Assembly (NCBI RefSeq): GCF_000526995.1
Contig: NZ_AZUI01000001.1
Location: forward strand, 3,452,001 to 3,516,000
Reading direction: 5' to 3'
Source: Lacrimispora indolis DSM 755
GTDB lineage: Bacteria > Bacillota > Clostridia > Lachnospirales > Lachnospiraceae
DNA length: 64,000 nt
Below the pieces are notes generated by a model, which did no database searches, had not been told where the DNA came from, and saw only the letters and a list, made by a program, of their open reading frames with translations. Positions 53,523-62,416 of the stretch are shown in pieces. The position numbers and the translations under genes are program-made. The stretch's first letter is position 1. Each line of letters opens with the position of its first letter.

Positions 53523-55646
53523 ATGAAAAAAGAATACACACTAAAGGGATTGGACTGTGCAAACTGTGCAGCCAAAATTGAAACTGCGGTGAAGAGGCTG
53601 GAAGGCGTGGCCGATGCCTCCGTCACTTTGATGACTGCCACGTTAAAAGTGGAGTTTACAGATGAACATGCAGACATGCTGCAAAGGATCCGTGAAACAG
53701 CAGAGCGGTTGGAACCGGGCATTGTTGTGACAGAAAAAGAGAAGAGACACAGCACGGGCGGCGGACACGGCCATGATCACGATCATGACCACGACCATGA
53801 CGGGAACGGAATAACAGCGCTTATAATCGGTGCTGCCATCTTTGTCGCAGGGATGGTTTTGCAGTATGCCTTCCGCATCAACAGTTATGTATTGCTTGCT
53901 GTCTTTGTAACAGGATACATTATTTTAGGCGGTGAAATTGTATTGAAAGCGTTTAAGAATATTTTGCGGGGACAGATATTCGACGAAAATTTCCTTATGA
54001 CCATAGCTACCATCGGCGCATTTCTGATCGGGGATGCTGCTGAGGCGGTGGGAGTCATGCTGTTTTTTCAGATCGGTGAATACGTTCAAGGCCTTGCTGT
54101 ACGGCGTTCCAAAGAATCCATCACTGATCTGATGGATATCCGCCCGGATTTCGCCAATGTCAGACGGAACGGCGATGTGATCAAGGTATCGCCTGAAACA
54201 GTTTTATCCGGGGACATTATCGTTGTAAAGCCTGGCGAGAAGATTCCCCTTGACGGCATTGTCGTCGAAGGCGAAGCCATGCTGGATACAAAGGCGCTTA
54301 CAGGGGAATCGGTTCCCCGCAAGGCAAAGGTATCTGACGAAGTGCTGTCCGGCTGTATCAATCAAAATGGCGTGCTGACCATTCAGGTAACAAAAACATT
54401 TGGACAGTCTACAGTGGCAAGGATCATTGATCTCGTGGAGAATGCATCCAGCAACAAAGCACCCACTGAGAATTTTATGACCACATTTTCACGTTACTAT
54501 ACACCGGTGGTGGTCGCTTTGGCGGCACTCATTGCGGTTATTCCGCCTCTGTTCTTTTACGGTGCCTGGGGTGACTGGGTTCATCGCGGGCTGATTTTCC
54601 TCGTCATATCCTGCCCCTGTGCTCTGGTTGTCTCTATTCCTCTTGGTTTCTTCGGAGGCATCGGGGGCGCATCCAAACGCGGCGTTCTGGTCAAGGGCAG
54701 CAACTATTTAGAAGTATTGGGGAATTTGGAAATCGTTGTGTTTGATAAAACAGGAACATTGACCAAAGGTGTGTTCAAGGTCACAAAACTGCTTCCTGCA
54801 GACGGGTTTACAGGCCAACAGCTTTTAGAGCTTGCCGCAAACGCTGAGGCATTTTCCAATCACCCCATTGGCCTTTCCATTACGAAGGAATACGGGAAGC
54901 AGATCGATAAAAAGCGCCTTACAGACTATAATGAAATATCCGGGCACGGCATCCGTGTTTGTATGGATGAAAGAGTTATTCTTGCGGGCAATCACAGGCT
55001 GATGAACTCAAATGGTATTTCCTTTGAAGAATCGGCTGAAATAGGAACAAAGGTCTATGTTGCAGTTGATAATGTGTACGCCGGGTGTGTGGTGATTTCC
55101 GACGAAATAAAAGAGGACAGCAGGGCTGCCATTGCCGCGTTAAAATCCCGTGGCATCCGCAAAACAATTATGCTCACAGGCGATGATCCCCAAATTGCTG
55201 AGGCAATCTCAAAAGAACTTGCTTTGGATGAGGTTTACGGCGGATTGCTGCCTGAGGGCAAGGTGGAAAAGGTGGAAATGCTGGAAAGCCGCAAACAAGG
55301 AAAAGGCAAGCTGGCTTTTGTGGGCGATGGGATCAATGATGCCCCGGTACTGGCCCGGGCAGATGTGGGTATTGCAATGGGCGGGCTCGGTTCTGATGCA
55401 GCGATTGAAGCCGCAGATGTTGTGCTCATGACGGATGAACCTTCCAAACTTGCCGATGCGATTGATATTGCAAGGTTTACAAAGCGCATTGTGTGGCAGA
55501 ACATTGTTTTTGCCCTTGGAATCAAGGGAATTTTTCTTCTCCTTGGAGCAGCTGGTGTTGCAGGCATGTGGGAGGCTGTGTTTGCTGACGTAGGTGTTAC
55601 ACTGTTAGCTGTCTTAAATGCCACGCGGGTGATAAGGAGGAAGTGA
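53523..55646 (+). CDS. cadA: P1B-type heavy-metal ATPase (CadA/ZntA-like)
   Basis: 707 residues, ATG after GGAGGG. One HMA domain with CxxC (LDCANCAAKIE, Cys12/Cys15), then a His-Asp-rich stretch (GHDHDHDHDHD, about 82-94). Pump motifs are TGES, the membrane CPC at 364-366 (SCPCAL), phosphorylated Asp408 in DKTGTLTKG, NHPIG and GDGINDAP. The CPC and His-rich linker fit Zn/Cd/Pb export. It sits behind the ArsR-type sensor and is followed by an ICMT-like gene one base inside its stop (TGATG). Confidence 0.92.
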   Translation: MKKEYTLKGLDCANCAAKIETAVKRLEGVADASVTLMTATLKVEFTDEHADMLQRIRETAERLEPGIVVTEKEKRHSTGGGHGHDHDHDHDHDGNGITALIIGAAIFVAGMVLQYAFRINSYVLLAVFVTGYIILGGEIVLKAFKNILRGQIFDENFLMTIATIGAFLIGDAAEAVGVMLFFQIGEYVQGLAVRRSKESITDLMDIRPDFANVRRNGDVIKVSPETVLSGDIIVVKPGEKIPLDGIVVEGEAMLDTKALTGESVPRKAKVSDEVLSGCINQNGVLTIQVTKTFGQSTVARIIDLVENASSNKAPTENFMTTFSRYYTPVVVALAALIAVIPPLFFYGAWGDWVHRGLIFLVISCPCALVVSIPLGFFGGIGGASKRGVLVKGSNYLEVLGNLEIVVFDKTGTLTKGVFKVTKLLPADGFTGQQLLELAANAEAFSNHPIGLSITKEYGKQIDKKRLTDYNEISGHGIRVCMDERVILAGNHRLMNSNGISFEESAEIGTKVYVAVDNVYAGCVVISDEIKEDSRAAIAALKSRGIRKTIMLTGDDPQIAEAISKELALDEVYGGLLPEGKVEKVEMLESRKQGKGKLAFVGDGINDAPVLARADVGIAMGGLGSDAAIEAADVVLMTDEPSKLADAIDIARFTKRIVWQNIVFALGIKGIFLLLGAAGVAGMWEAVFADVGVTLLAVLNATRVIRRK

Positions 55647-56230
55647 TGAGTATGATTCAGCGGATTGCATTATCACTGCTCTGCCTGTTTTACGCTGTTT
55701 ATTTGATTAAAATGATGCTGCTCCGGCGTCACGGTATCTCCGGGAACCTCCTTGGCAAAGGAGATAAGCCGGCAAAGGCGAGAGTGATTGAACTGCTTTT
55801 AAGAGCAGCAACAGGGACCGGTGCTGTGGTGCAGTTTGCCAGTGTGCTTTTCCCCAGACACTTACCTGCTTTGCCGGCAGGGCCGCCTCTTTCCATTATG
55901 GGATTGATTATTATGGCTTTAGGCTGCACTTTCTTTTTGCCGGCAATCACTGTGATGAAGAATAACTGGCGTGCCGGATTCAGCAGCAATCAGAACACAA
56001 GCCTTGTGACATGGGGCATCTATCGTTTTAGCCGCAATCCGGCTTTTGTAGGGTTTGATCTGATCTATATCGGCTGTGTTCTGGCCTGCCCCAACTGGAT
56101 CAATATCTTAGCATCTGTTTTGGCGGTTGTCTTATTCCACGTTCAGATTATTGGTGAAGAAAGATATCTGGCAGGTGCTTTTGGAGAGGAGTATCTACGT
56201 TACCGGACAAAGGTCAGGCGGTACCTGTAG
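55646..56230 (+). CDS. Isoprenylcysteine methyltransferase-like membrane protein
   Basis: 194 residues from ATG 55646 (AAGGAGG), one base of overlap with the ATPase stop. There are four or five membrane helices. The ICMT/PEMT signature is at the C-terminus: GIYRFSRNPAFVGFDLIYIG, then VQIIGEERYLAGAFGEEYLR and a YRTKVRRYL end. Such proteins methylate small thiols, prenylcysteines or phospholipids with SAM. Linkage to a metal operon is common in Firmicutes, though its role there is unknown. Confidence 0.85.
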   Translation: MSMIQRIALSLLCLFYAVYLIKMMLLRRHGISGNLLGKGDKPAKARVIELLLRAATGTGAVVQFASVLFPRHLPALPAGPPLSIMGLIIMALGCTFFLPAITVMKNNWRAGFSSNQNTSLVTWGIYRFSRNPAFVGFDLIYIGCVLACPNWINILASVLAVVLFHVQIIGEERYLAGAFGEEYLRYRTKVRRYL

Positions 56231-56269
56231 AAATATATGCCGTGGTTTGACAGCGACCGCTTATGCTTC

Positions 56270-56317
56270 AGGAGGGTGTCTTAAAAGCCGTTTCGTATGG
56301 CTTTGAGGCACCCTCCT
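56270..56317 (+). terminator. Hairpin after the metal operon
   Basis: AGGAGGGTG and CACCCTCCT, with inner AAGCC/GGCTT, form a long stem. No strong T tract follows, so terminator function is probable but not certain. Confidence 0.6.
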
Positions 56318-56339
56318 ATTGTGTTTGAACAAGCGATAA

Positions 56340-56513
56340 AACATTCAGGTAAAAGCAGTTGGTTCAATAAAAACACTGCACAACGAGATTGCAGTGACAG
56401 GAAAAAATTCCGGAGAAGTTTTTACTCAGGCCAGAAAGCCAGATGGCCGATTGGATAAAACCCGCCACTTGTCTGATAAAGCGTACGAACAGGTAAGCAG
56501 TGAAAATCGTTAG
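56340..56513 (+). pseudogene. Coding-like remnant, unrecognised
   Basis: A 57-codon open frame without start codon ends LHNEIAVTGKNSGEVFTQAR, then RKPDGRLDKTRHLSDKAYEQ and a stop. It looks like the tail of a truncated gene. I do not recognise the family. The rest of the 56231-56695 gap has no gene. Confidence 0.35.
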
Positions 56514-56695
56514 TCTGGCATGAAATTCATCTAGACAAAGGAGTGTGATTTCCTGTATTTTCCGGCAGGTTATCCGGGGGTGTACTTATAAAGAACCAAA
56601 CTTATGAAGCAGCATTGTCAGTGAACTCCCCTTTTGGCAAACAGTACTAATAGAACAGAATTAATCATATTCTAATAAAAAAAGGAGATAAAAAT

Positions 56696-58114
56696 TTGAT
56701 AAAGGTTAATGTCAATTTACGTCCCATTACCAGTAATATTAATTTACCCACTGTTTTGAAAACAGCAATACTTCCGGGCGATCTCACAGAGAGTTTATTT
56801 ATAGCAACTCAGGTAGGAGAAATCTTATATGTAACAAACGAAAATATAAGGACTTTTTTAGATATTCGTCCGCAAATAATAAATCTGGGCGTTTCCAGCG
56901 GCGGATATGATGAACGGGGGCTGCTGGGACTGGCGTTTCATCCAGAGTTTTATTATAATGGCTTGTTTTATCTGCATTATTCAGTAGCAGGGACACAAGG
57001 ACCGGGTGCCCTTCCTGGATCATTTCAGCCTGATCCCTGTGATCCTGAAACTTTAAATCTACAGTGGATAAACAGAGAAACGGAATTTGACCATATCGAT
57101 ACTGTTGAAGAGTGGGGGTTACAAGCTAATGGTCAATCTCAAAAACAACGGACATTACTTAATTTGAGAAGGCCGTTTATGAATCATAATGGCGTTAATA
57201 GTTTGAATTTTTCACCTGAAACAGGAAAACTCGTTTTAACAACCGGAGATGGCGGCTCAGGATATGATCCGTTTAATTTAAGTCAGAATGATATGGAAAT
57301 AGCCGGCAAAATAATTGAAATTGATGTAAGTAAGAATCCATCCATCGATAATCCTTCCCCAGTCACACGCTTTGACGAGATCCCAGTGCCTGTTCAGGAT
57401 ACGCTTACGGTAATTGCCAAAGGGGTTCGCAATCCTACAGGAATTTCCTATCAGCGATCCAATGGTCAATACATTAAATATGTAGGAAATGTGGGACAGG
57501 ACCTGGAAGAATCCATTTTTTCTTTTATTTTCTATAGACCAATGCCGGTCACACAGCTTGTTCAATCAGCTTTAACGGGATCCGGTTCCAGCCAGGAAAA
57601 AGCATATATTAACCTAGGCTGGCGGGGGTGGGAAGGATCTTTTCCTACTTCGATGATCAATAACTGTTCTGCAAACCCTGCATTAGATGAGAAAACCATA
57701 GCTTATTACGATGAAGCAATAAAAACTGCAGTATTTCGTATTCACCCGATAACCAGTTATTTTCATGAAGACCCACGTCCTGACAAGTTTAGAGGAACAG
57801 CACTTACAGGGGTCCAGCCGTATATGGGGAGTGAAATCCCTGACTTAAGGGGAAGCCTCTTGTTTACTGACTTTGCCCGAAATGAAGAGCCCCGTTTTCC
57901 GGCCAGAGGCACGCTGGCCTATACCAGAATAAGGACAGATTTCAGACCAAACGATTTTAGTGTGATTCAAACCAATTATGACTTTGGATCTCAGTCCTCC
58001 TTTTATGTCAGTCTGGGAACGAACCTGGATCAGACCAAATTATATTTGGGGGCTTATGGTTCTTCCAATGTAACAGATTTCAATCAAGGCACTGTTTTTG
58101 AAATTCTTCCTTGA
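56696..58114 (+). CDS. PQQ-dependent sugar dehydrogenase family protein (YliI/HIPL-like)
   Basis: 472 residues from TTG 56696 (AAAGGAGAT seven bases upstream). The fold is a six-bladed beta propeller: GYDERGLLGLAFHPEFYYNG, MNHNGVNSLNFSPETGKLVL, TTGDGGSGYDPFNLSQND, AKGVRNPTGISYQ and INLGWRGWEGSFP are family blocks with the catalytic-histidine region. Relatives oxidise aldose sugars with PQQ in the periplasm or outside. Here no signal peptide or lipobox is seen, so the location and cofactor are uncertain. Alone with a small membrane gene. Confidence 0.78.
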   Translation: MIKVNVNLRPITSNINLPTVLKTAILPGDLTESLFIATQVGEILYVTNENIRTFLDIRPQIINLGVSSGGYDERGLLGLAFHPEFYYNGLFYLHYSVAGTQGPGALPGSFQPDPCDPETLNLQWINRETEFDHIDTVEEWGLQANGQSQKQRTLLNLRRPFMNHNGVNSLNFSPETGKLVLTTGDGGSGYDPFNLSQNDMEIAGKIIEIDVSKNPSIDNPSPVTRFDEIPVPVQDTLTVIAKGVRNPTGISYQRSNGQYIKYVGNVGQDLEESIFSFIFYRPMPVTQLVQSALTGSGSSQEKAYINLGWRGWEGSFPTSMINNCSANPALDEKTIAYYDEAIKTAVFRIHPITSYFHEDPRPDKFRGTALTGVQPYMGSEIPDLRGSLLFTDFARNEEPRFPARGTLAYTRIRTDFRPNDFSVIQTNYDFGSQSSFYVSLGTNLDQTKLYLGAYGSSNVTDFNQGTVFEILP

Positions 58115-58149
58115 TTTGAGACCAATTTCATATAAATGGAGTATTTAAA

Positions 58150-58662
58150 GTGAAAAAAATAAATATGGTCTGGCTTATTTGTATTGGAGGCTTATTAACA
58201 ACAATAACGGTGCTGTTCCAATCAGCACCTGTATTTTTACCTGCCATTGGATTAGCTTTGAGTCCATTTAGTACACTGCCTGTTGCAATAGCCGCAGTAT
58301 TTCACGTTTCTCTTGGTTTTGCCGTACTTTTTTCATCTTCACTGATTCTTGTTGTATTCAATATACAAGAAGCTGTCATTCTTTTCTTTACAACAGGGGC
58401 ATTAGGCATGGTAATAGGAACATTGCTTTACAGGAAAGGAATATTTATTTCTATATTCATTTCAAGCATAGCCTTATCTCTAGGGATGATGTGCTTAACT
58501 TACATAATACATATTTCAGCCTTCACGGACTTAACAGGTTCTTTATCAATCCCGTTGACTTTTTTGATTTTTTATATATTTTCGCTTGTTTACGCAACCA
58601 TCTGGAATATTTGCTTTAAAAAATTTATGGGTTATCTGATTAAAATAAAGCCAATTACTTAG
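58150..58662 (+). CDS. Five-helix membrane protein, unknown function
   Basis: 170 residues beginning at GTG 58150. There are five likely helices: about 7-25, 29-50, 54-72, 76-118 as two, and 135-155 (VWLICIGGLLTTITVLFQSA; LILVVFNIQEAVILFFTTGA; ISIFISSIALSLGMM). It resembles ECF-type S components or YybS-like proteins in size and hydrophobicity, but no specific family is identified. It lies 35 bases after the dehydrogenase, so co-transcription is likely. Confidence 0.6.
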   Translation: MKKINMVWLICIGGLLTTITVLFQSAPVFLPAIGLALSPFSTLPVAIAAVFHVSLGFAVLFSSSLILVVFNIQEAVILFFTTGALGMVIGTLLYRKGIFISIFISSIALSLGMMCLTYIIHISAFTDLTGSLSIPLTFLIFYIFSLVYATIWNICFKKFMGYLIKIKPIT

Positions 58663-58750
58663 CATGGATCCGTCTTCCGGCTCAAGCCCCTTTTAACTAG
58701 CTGCGATAGCAGCTAAGAAGTTATGCACCGTGGAGCGAGACACCTGTGGG

Positions 58751-58786
58751 CAAGTAGCGGAGCGGATTGAGAATATCCGATTGACT
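58751..58786 (+). repeat. Dispersed repeat, copy 2
   Basis: CAAGTAGCGGAGCGGATTGA then GAATATCCGATTGACT. It is closest to the inverted copy at 60721-60756. Confidence 0.65.
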
Positions 58787-58842
58787 TCATAGGAGAATTC
58801 CTTAAAAAGTCTGGATACTGCATATACTTAATGGTAAAATAG

Positions 58843-59010
58843 AATTGTTTCAGGAATAAACATGTCGAAGAGGAAGGAATGATAAGAAGGGCATATGAAG
58901 TATTGAAAACAGATGCTAAAATCCTTACGTCGCTTGCTTCATGTGAATTTAGTCCTCTGATGGCGGAGTTTATTGATAAATATGGCATCAGATGGTGCTT
59001 GTTTGTATAA
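58843..59010 (+). pseudogene. VOC/PhnB-like protein C-terminal remnant
   Basis: Headless open frame ending EFSPLMAEFIDKYGIRWCLF, the C-terminal strand of a VOC/PhnB-like protein, preceded by EEEGMIRRAYEVLKTDAKIL. No start or N-terminal half. Two small palindromes follow (59097-59112, 59118-59130). Confidence 0.6.
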
Positions 59011-59146
59011 TGCGGGTTCTTGATATAATGGGAGCAATACCTGCAACAACCTCTCACTCTAAGAAATTAAATTACAGAAAAAACAATAAACCACTTTCTT
59101 ACCGAGGTAAGAGGGTTACCGGAAACGGTAGTTATTTATGAATATT

Positions 59147-59191
59147 AAAAAGCAGCAGAACCGCCTCACAAACAGGCTTCTGCTGCTTTTT
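59147..59191. terminator. Bidirectional terminator
   Basis: AAAAAGCAGCAGAA and TTCTGCTGCTTTTT pair perfectly; both strands end in a T run. It serves the convergent AAA ATPase gene. Confidence 0.9.
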
Positions 59192-59249
59192 CTATTTTAT
59201 GAAACCGCGGTTCATAGTCTGATATGCATCTCTTAGGCCTGGTAGGGAT

Positions 59250-60322
59250 TCATATAGGATCTTTTAATAGAGTCATCGTTCCATATTTTTTCAAAAGATA
59301 TTCCTTTAAAAGGCTTGAATCAGGCTGAACCAATATATCAGTCAAAGTGTAGAACCGGGATTCTTGATATTCATTCATATCAACGACAGCGACCTTATCG
59401 TACTGTAACTGTTTATTATTTAATATAAAGCTATCATTGGTTGTGAAAATAAGCTGAATATTCTTGTTGTCTTCCTGATAGAAGGAATCTACTATAAATT
59501 TAATAACAGTTGATTGAAACTCATTGGTGATATTGTCAATTATTAATATCCCCCCTGTTTGAGATAACTCATATACTTTTATAAAAAAACATAGATATTT
59601 TATTGTATTCATAGATACGCTTGTATAGTCCGTATGGTATATTATAAACTTGCCTGTATCCCGGGATTTAATACGAAATCCAAGTTTGGGAACACCATGT
59701 TCAATGATAAAATCTTCTATTGGAAATCCAAGTTTTTGAAGTTGGTTCAGACTGTAATTGAGCGCATCAGAATTCTCAAAAATTTGGTATATATTTCTTT
59801 CTGTTTCCATATCCCTAAGAGATTGGAATGATTCAAAAGTATTAAAATAATAAACCATATGAAAATCTCTCTGTCAGTTCTTGTATATACCATATGATGA
59901 TCCACAATTAGATGTTCTGCGAGAATATTCTGGTCCTTGATAGTGAATCCATATTCATAAATATGCCGGTTGCTAAGAAAGGAAAGTTCCATTTCTGTAG
60001 GCTGTGGATCAGTCTCAGTTATTTGATATGGAATAATCTTAGTCCTGCTGTTTGACCTTAAATGCGGAACAAGATAAATGCCCGGAATTGTTTTCAGGGG
60101 AAAAAGCTGTTTGAAGATAAGAGCCTGGAAACCGGAAAATGCAAGAAGCAAATTCGTTTTTCCGCTTGCATCATTCCCGTAGACAGCTAAGGTTTTGAGT
60201 AAATATTTGTTTTCAAAAGGGGCTAAATGATTTGTAAAGTCTTTACAGCAATCCGTCTTCATATCAATAAATGTCTCGTCATAAAAGGAACGGAAGTTTT
60301 TAAAGCGAAAAGAAATAATCAT
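59250..60322 (-). pseudogene. AAA family ATP-binding protein, single-base frameshift
   Basis: The first part (60322 down to about 59862) has SFRFKNFRSFYDETFIDMKT and Walker A VYGNDASGKTNLLLAF. The second (to 59250) holds the Walker B-like GGILIIDNITNEFQ and a switch region LIFTTNDSFILNN. A missing base in the TTTT run (59862-59865) splits them: one extra T restores EIFHMVYYFNTFE. The intended product is 357 residues, an AAA_15/AAA_21 type as in RloC- or AbiE-like anti-phage proteins. The usual Walker B Asp-Glu is Asp-Asn here, so activity is doubtful even without the lesion. Confidence 0.75.
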
Positions 60323-60720
60323 TATATTGTACCTCCATTATGCAACTGATAATAAGAAATAAATTCAAATTATGACACATTGAAAAAGATCCATTACCAT
60401 ATATACCAGAACAATATTTCAAATGCTTATTCCAGACAGCATTGATTTTTACTGCCAATACTATCGGTCAGATATATTTTTGGGGAATATATTGATATAT
60501 GAATCATACTGATAAATTCATATAATTTTACCGTAAGGAAATCTTAATTTTTTATTATTTATATATTGTTAATAAATCGTTTGAGTATGATTAAAGTGAG
60601 CTTAAATCAGCAGGATTAATGAAGGGACGAGCAGTTTTAACGGATATGAAAATAGATAATATAATGGTTTTTATTTGAGATCCCCGTCCAAGGACTGCGG
60701 CCGAAAGTCCGGGACAAAAA
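60323..60720. other. A+T-rich gap, no gene seen
   Basis: Divergent gap before the two-component genes. It presumably contains the minus-strand ATPase promoter. GGACTGCGGCCGAAAGTCC (60692-60710) is a small hairpin. Nothing else is recognised. Confidence 0.5.
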
Positions 60721-60756
60721 AGTCAAGCGGATATTCGCAATCCGCTCCTCTATTTG
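60721..60756 (-). repeat. Dispersed repeat, copy 3 (inverted)
   Basis: On the minus strand it reads CAAATAGAGGAGCGGATTGC then GAATATCCGCTTGACT, nearly the same as 58751-58786. The core has GCGGAT/ATCCGC inverted ends. Confidence 0.65.
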
Positions 60757-60795
60757 CTTGATTCGGTTAAAATATGAATGGAAATAATTTAGAAA

Positions 60796-60828
60796 CTACA
60801 GAGGAACTACAGATTGCTGTGTTATCTT
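60796..60828 (+). promoter_or_regulatory. Response-regulator boxes and extended -10, first regulator gene
   Basis: CTACAG at 60796 and again at 60807 (11-bp period), then extended -10 TG-T-TATCTT with its hexamer at 60823. There is no -35 hexamer. The last box starts 16 bases before the -10, as at the other two sites. Confidence 0.75.
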
Positions 60829-60847
60829 GTTAGGGGAGGATACATTT

Positions 60848-61513
60848 ATGTCGATACGAATTCTGCTTGTCGAGGACGATGAGCATATCTGCAGCATTGT
60901 CAAAGCTTTTTTATATGAAGCGGGATATCAAGTGGACGCCTGCCTGGACGGTGACGAAGCGTACGCCAGGTTTTATGACAACACCTATCAGCTTGTCATT
61001 CTCGATATCATGCTGCCGGGAATAAACGGGCATGTGCTTTTAAGAGAGTTTCGCAAGATTAACAATACCCCTATTCTGATGATGACTGGGCTTTCTGATG
61101 ATGAGAATCAAATCAAGGCGTTTGACGGGGAGGCGGATGATTATGTGACAAAACCGTTTAAGATTCAGCTTCTGCTGAAACGTGTGGAAGCCTTGCTCCG
61201 GCGAAGCGGCACATTGGCAAAAGAAGTTCGCTGCGGCAGACTGACGCTTCTGCCGGAGGACTTTAAAGCATTCTACGATAACCAAGAGCTGATCTTCACT
61301 TACAAAGAATTTGAAATTCTTTTGCTTTTGGTACAGAACAGAGGCAGGACCGTATCTCATGAAATTATCCTGTCCCGAGTGTGGGGCTATGATTTTAACG
61401 GTGACAGAAGCACTTTGCATTCCCACATCAGAAACCTGCGGTCAAAGCTGCCTGAGAATATTATCAAAACAGTTCGCAAGGTGGGGTATAGGGTGAAGGA
61501 CAAAACGGAATGA
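60848..61513 (+). CDS. OmpR/PhoB family response regulator (paralogue 1)
   Basis: 221 residues from ATG 60848 (GGGGAGG). The receiver domain (about 1-115) has acidic pocket VEDDEH, phospho-Asp53 in VILDIMLPG and Lys in VTKPFK. The winged-helix output domain (about 125-221) has TYKEFEILLLLVQNRGRTVS, WGYDFNGDRSTLHSHIRNLR and VRKVGYRV. It is about three-quarters identical by eye to the regulator downstream but has no kinase of its own adjacent. Probably an orphan duplicate reading the same DNA boxes. Confidence 0.92.
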   Translation: MSIRILLVEDDEHICSIVKAFLYEAGYQVDACLDGDEAYARFYDNTYQLVILDIMLPGINGHVLLREFRKINNTPILMMTGLSDDENQIKAFDGEADDYVTKPFKIQLLLKRVEALLRRSGTLAKEVRCGRLTLLPEDFKAFYDNQELIFTYKEFEILLLLVQNRGRTVSHEIILSRVWGYDFNGDRSTLHSHIRNLRSKLPENIIKTVRKVGYRVKDKTE

Positions 61514-61697
61514 AAGATGCAGCCACCCATTCTCCACGATGATAACAGGTTATTAATAATAGCTTTGACGATTTGATATTATTTGTTTGAGCGTATATAA
61601 TAATGTCAGCAATGGAGATGTCCATATGGGCTGTTCCCCAAATTGCCGGGAGTGCTTCTGACGGACGAATGAAATCTGAACGGACAAAATCTTAAAA

Positions 61698-61730
61698 CTA
61701 CAGGAAAAATACAGATTGCTGTGTTATCCT
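61698..61730 (+). promoter_or_regulatory. Response-regulator boxes and extended -10, second regulator gene
   Basis: CTACAG at 61698 and ATACAG at 61709 (11-bp period); extended -10 TG-T-TATCCT with its hexamer at 61725, again 16 bases from the last box start. Confidence 0.75.
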
Positions 61731-61750
61731 TTTTGCGGAGGAATGTATTT

Positions 61751-62416
61751 ATGTCTATACGAATCCTGCTTGTCGAGGATGACGAGCATATATGCAATAC
61801 CGTCAAAACCTTTTTATCCGAAGCCGGATATAAAGTAGACGCCTGCTCAGATGGGAACGAAGCGTATGGGAAATTCTATGACAATATATATCAGCTTGTT
61901 ATTCTCGACATTATGCTGCCCGGTATGGATGGGCATGAGCTTTTGCGGGAGCTGCGCAAGCTAAGTAATACGCCCGTTCTGATGATGACTGCGCTTTCTG
62001 ATGACGAAAATCAAATTATGGCTTTTGACGCAGAAGCGGATGACTATGTGACGAAACCGTTCAAAATTCAGCTTTTGCTCAAACGGGTGGAGTCTCTGCT
62101 CCGGCGCAGCGGTGCGCTGGAAAAAGAAGTCCGCTATGGTAATCTGATTCTCCTTCCGGAGAATTTTGGGGCAAGCTATGATGGTCAGGAACTGCCATTG
62201 ACACGCAAAGAATTTGAACTTCTTTTGCTGCTGATTCAGAACAAGGGCCGAACTCTGTCTCACGAAATCATATTATCCCGCGTGTGGGGATATGACTTTG
62301 ATGGTGACGGCAGTACCGTGCACACTCATATCAAAAATCTGCGGGCAAAGCTGCCGGAGAATATTATCAAAACAGTTCGTGGCGTGGGGTACCGGTTGGA
62401 GGGGAAGTCTGAATGA
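61751..62416 (+). CDS. OmpR/PhoB family response regulator (paralogue 2)
   Basis: 221 residues from ATG 61751 (GCGGAGG). Receiver acidic pocket VEDDEH, phospho-Asp53 in VILDIMLPGMDG, VTKPFK; winged helix TRKEFELLLLLIQNKGRTLS and VRGVGYRLEGKSE. Its stop overlaps the kinase start by four bases (ATGA), so it is the cognate partner. DNA recognition helices of both paralogues are nearly the same (LSRVWGYDF), fitting their shared boxes. Confidence 0.93.
   Translation: MSIRILLVEDDEHICNTVKTFLSEAGYKVDACSDGNEAYGKFYDNIYQLVILDIMLPGMDGHELLRELRKLSNTPVLMMTALSDDENQIMAFDAEADDYVTKPFKIQLLLKRVESLLRRSGALEKEVRYGNLILLPENFGASYDGQELPLTRKEFELLLLLIQNKGRTLSHEIILSRVWGYDFDGDGSTVHTHIKNLRAKLPENIIKTVRGVGYRLEGKSE

Noticed and set aside
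56250..56320. Possible insertion-sequence end
   Set aside because: GGGTGTCTTAAAAGCC resembles some IS ends, but it forms a hairpin, and there is no second end or transposase.
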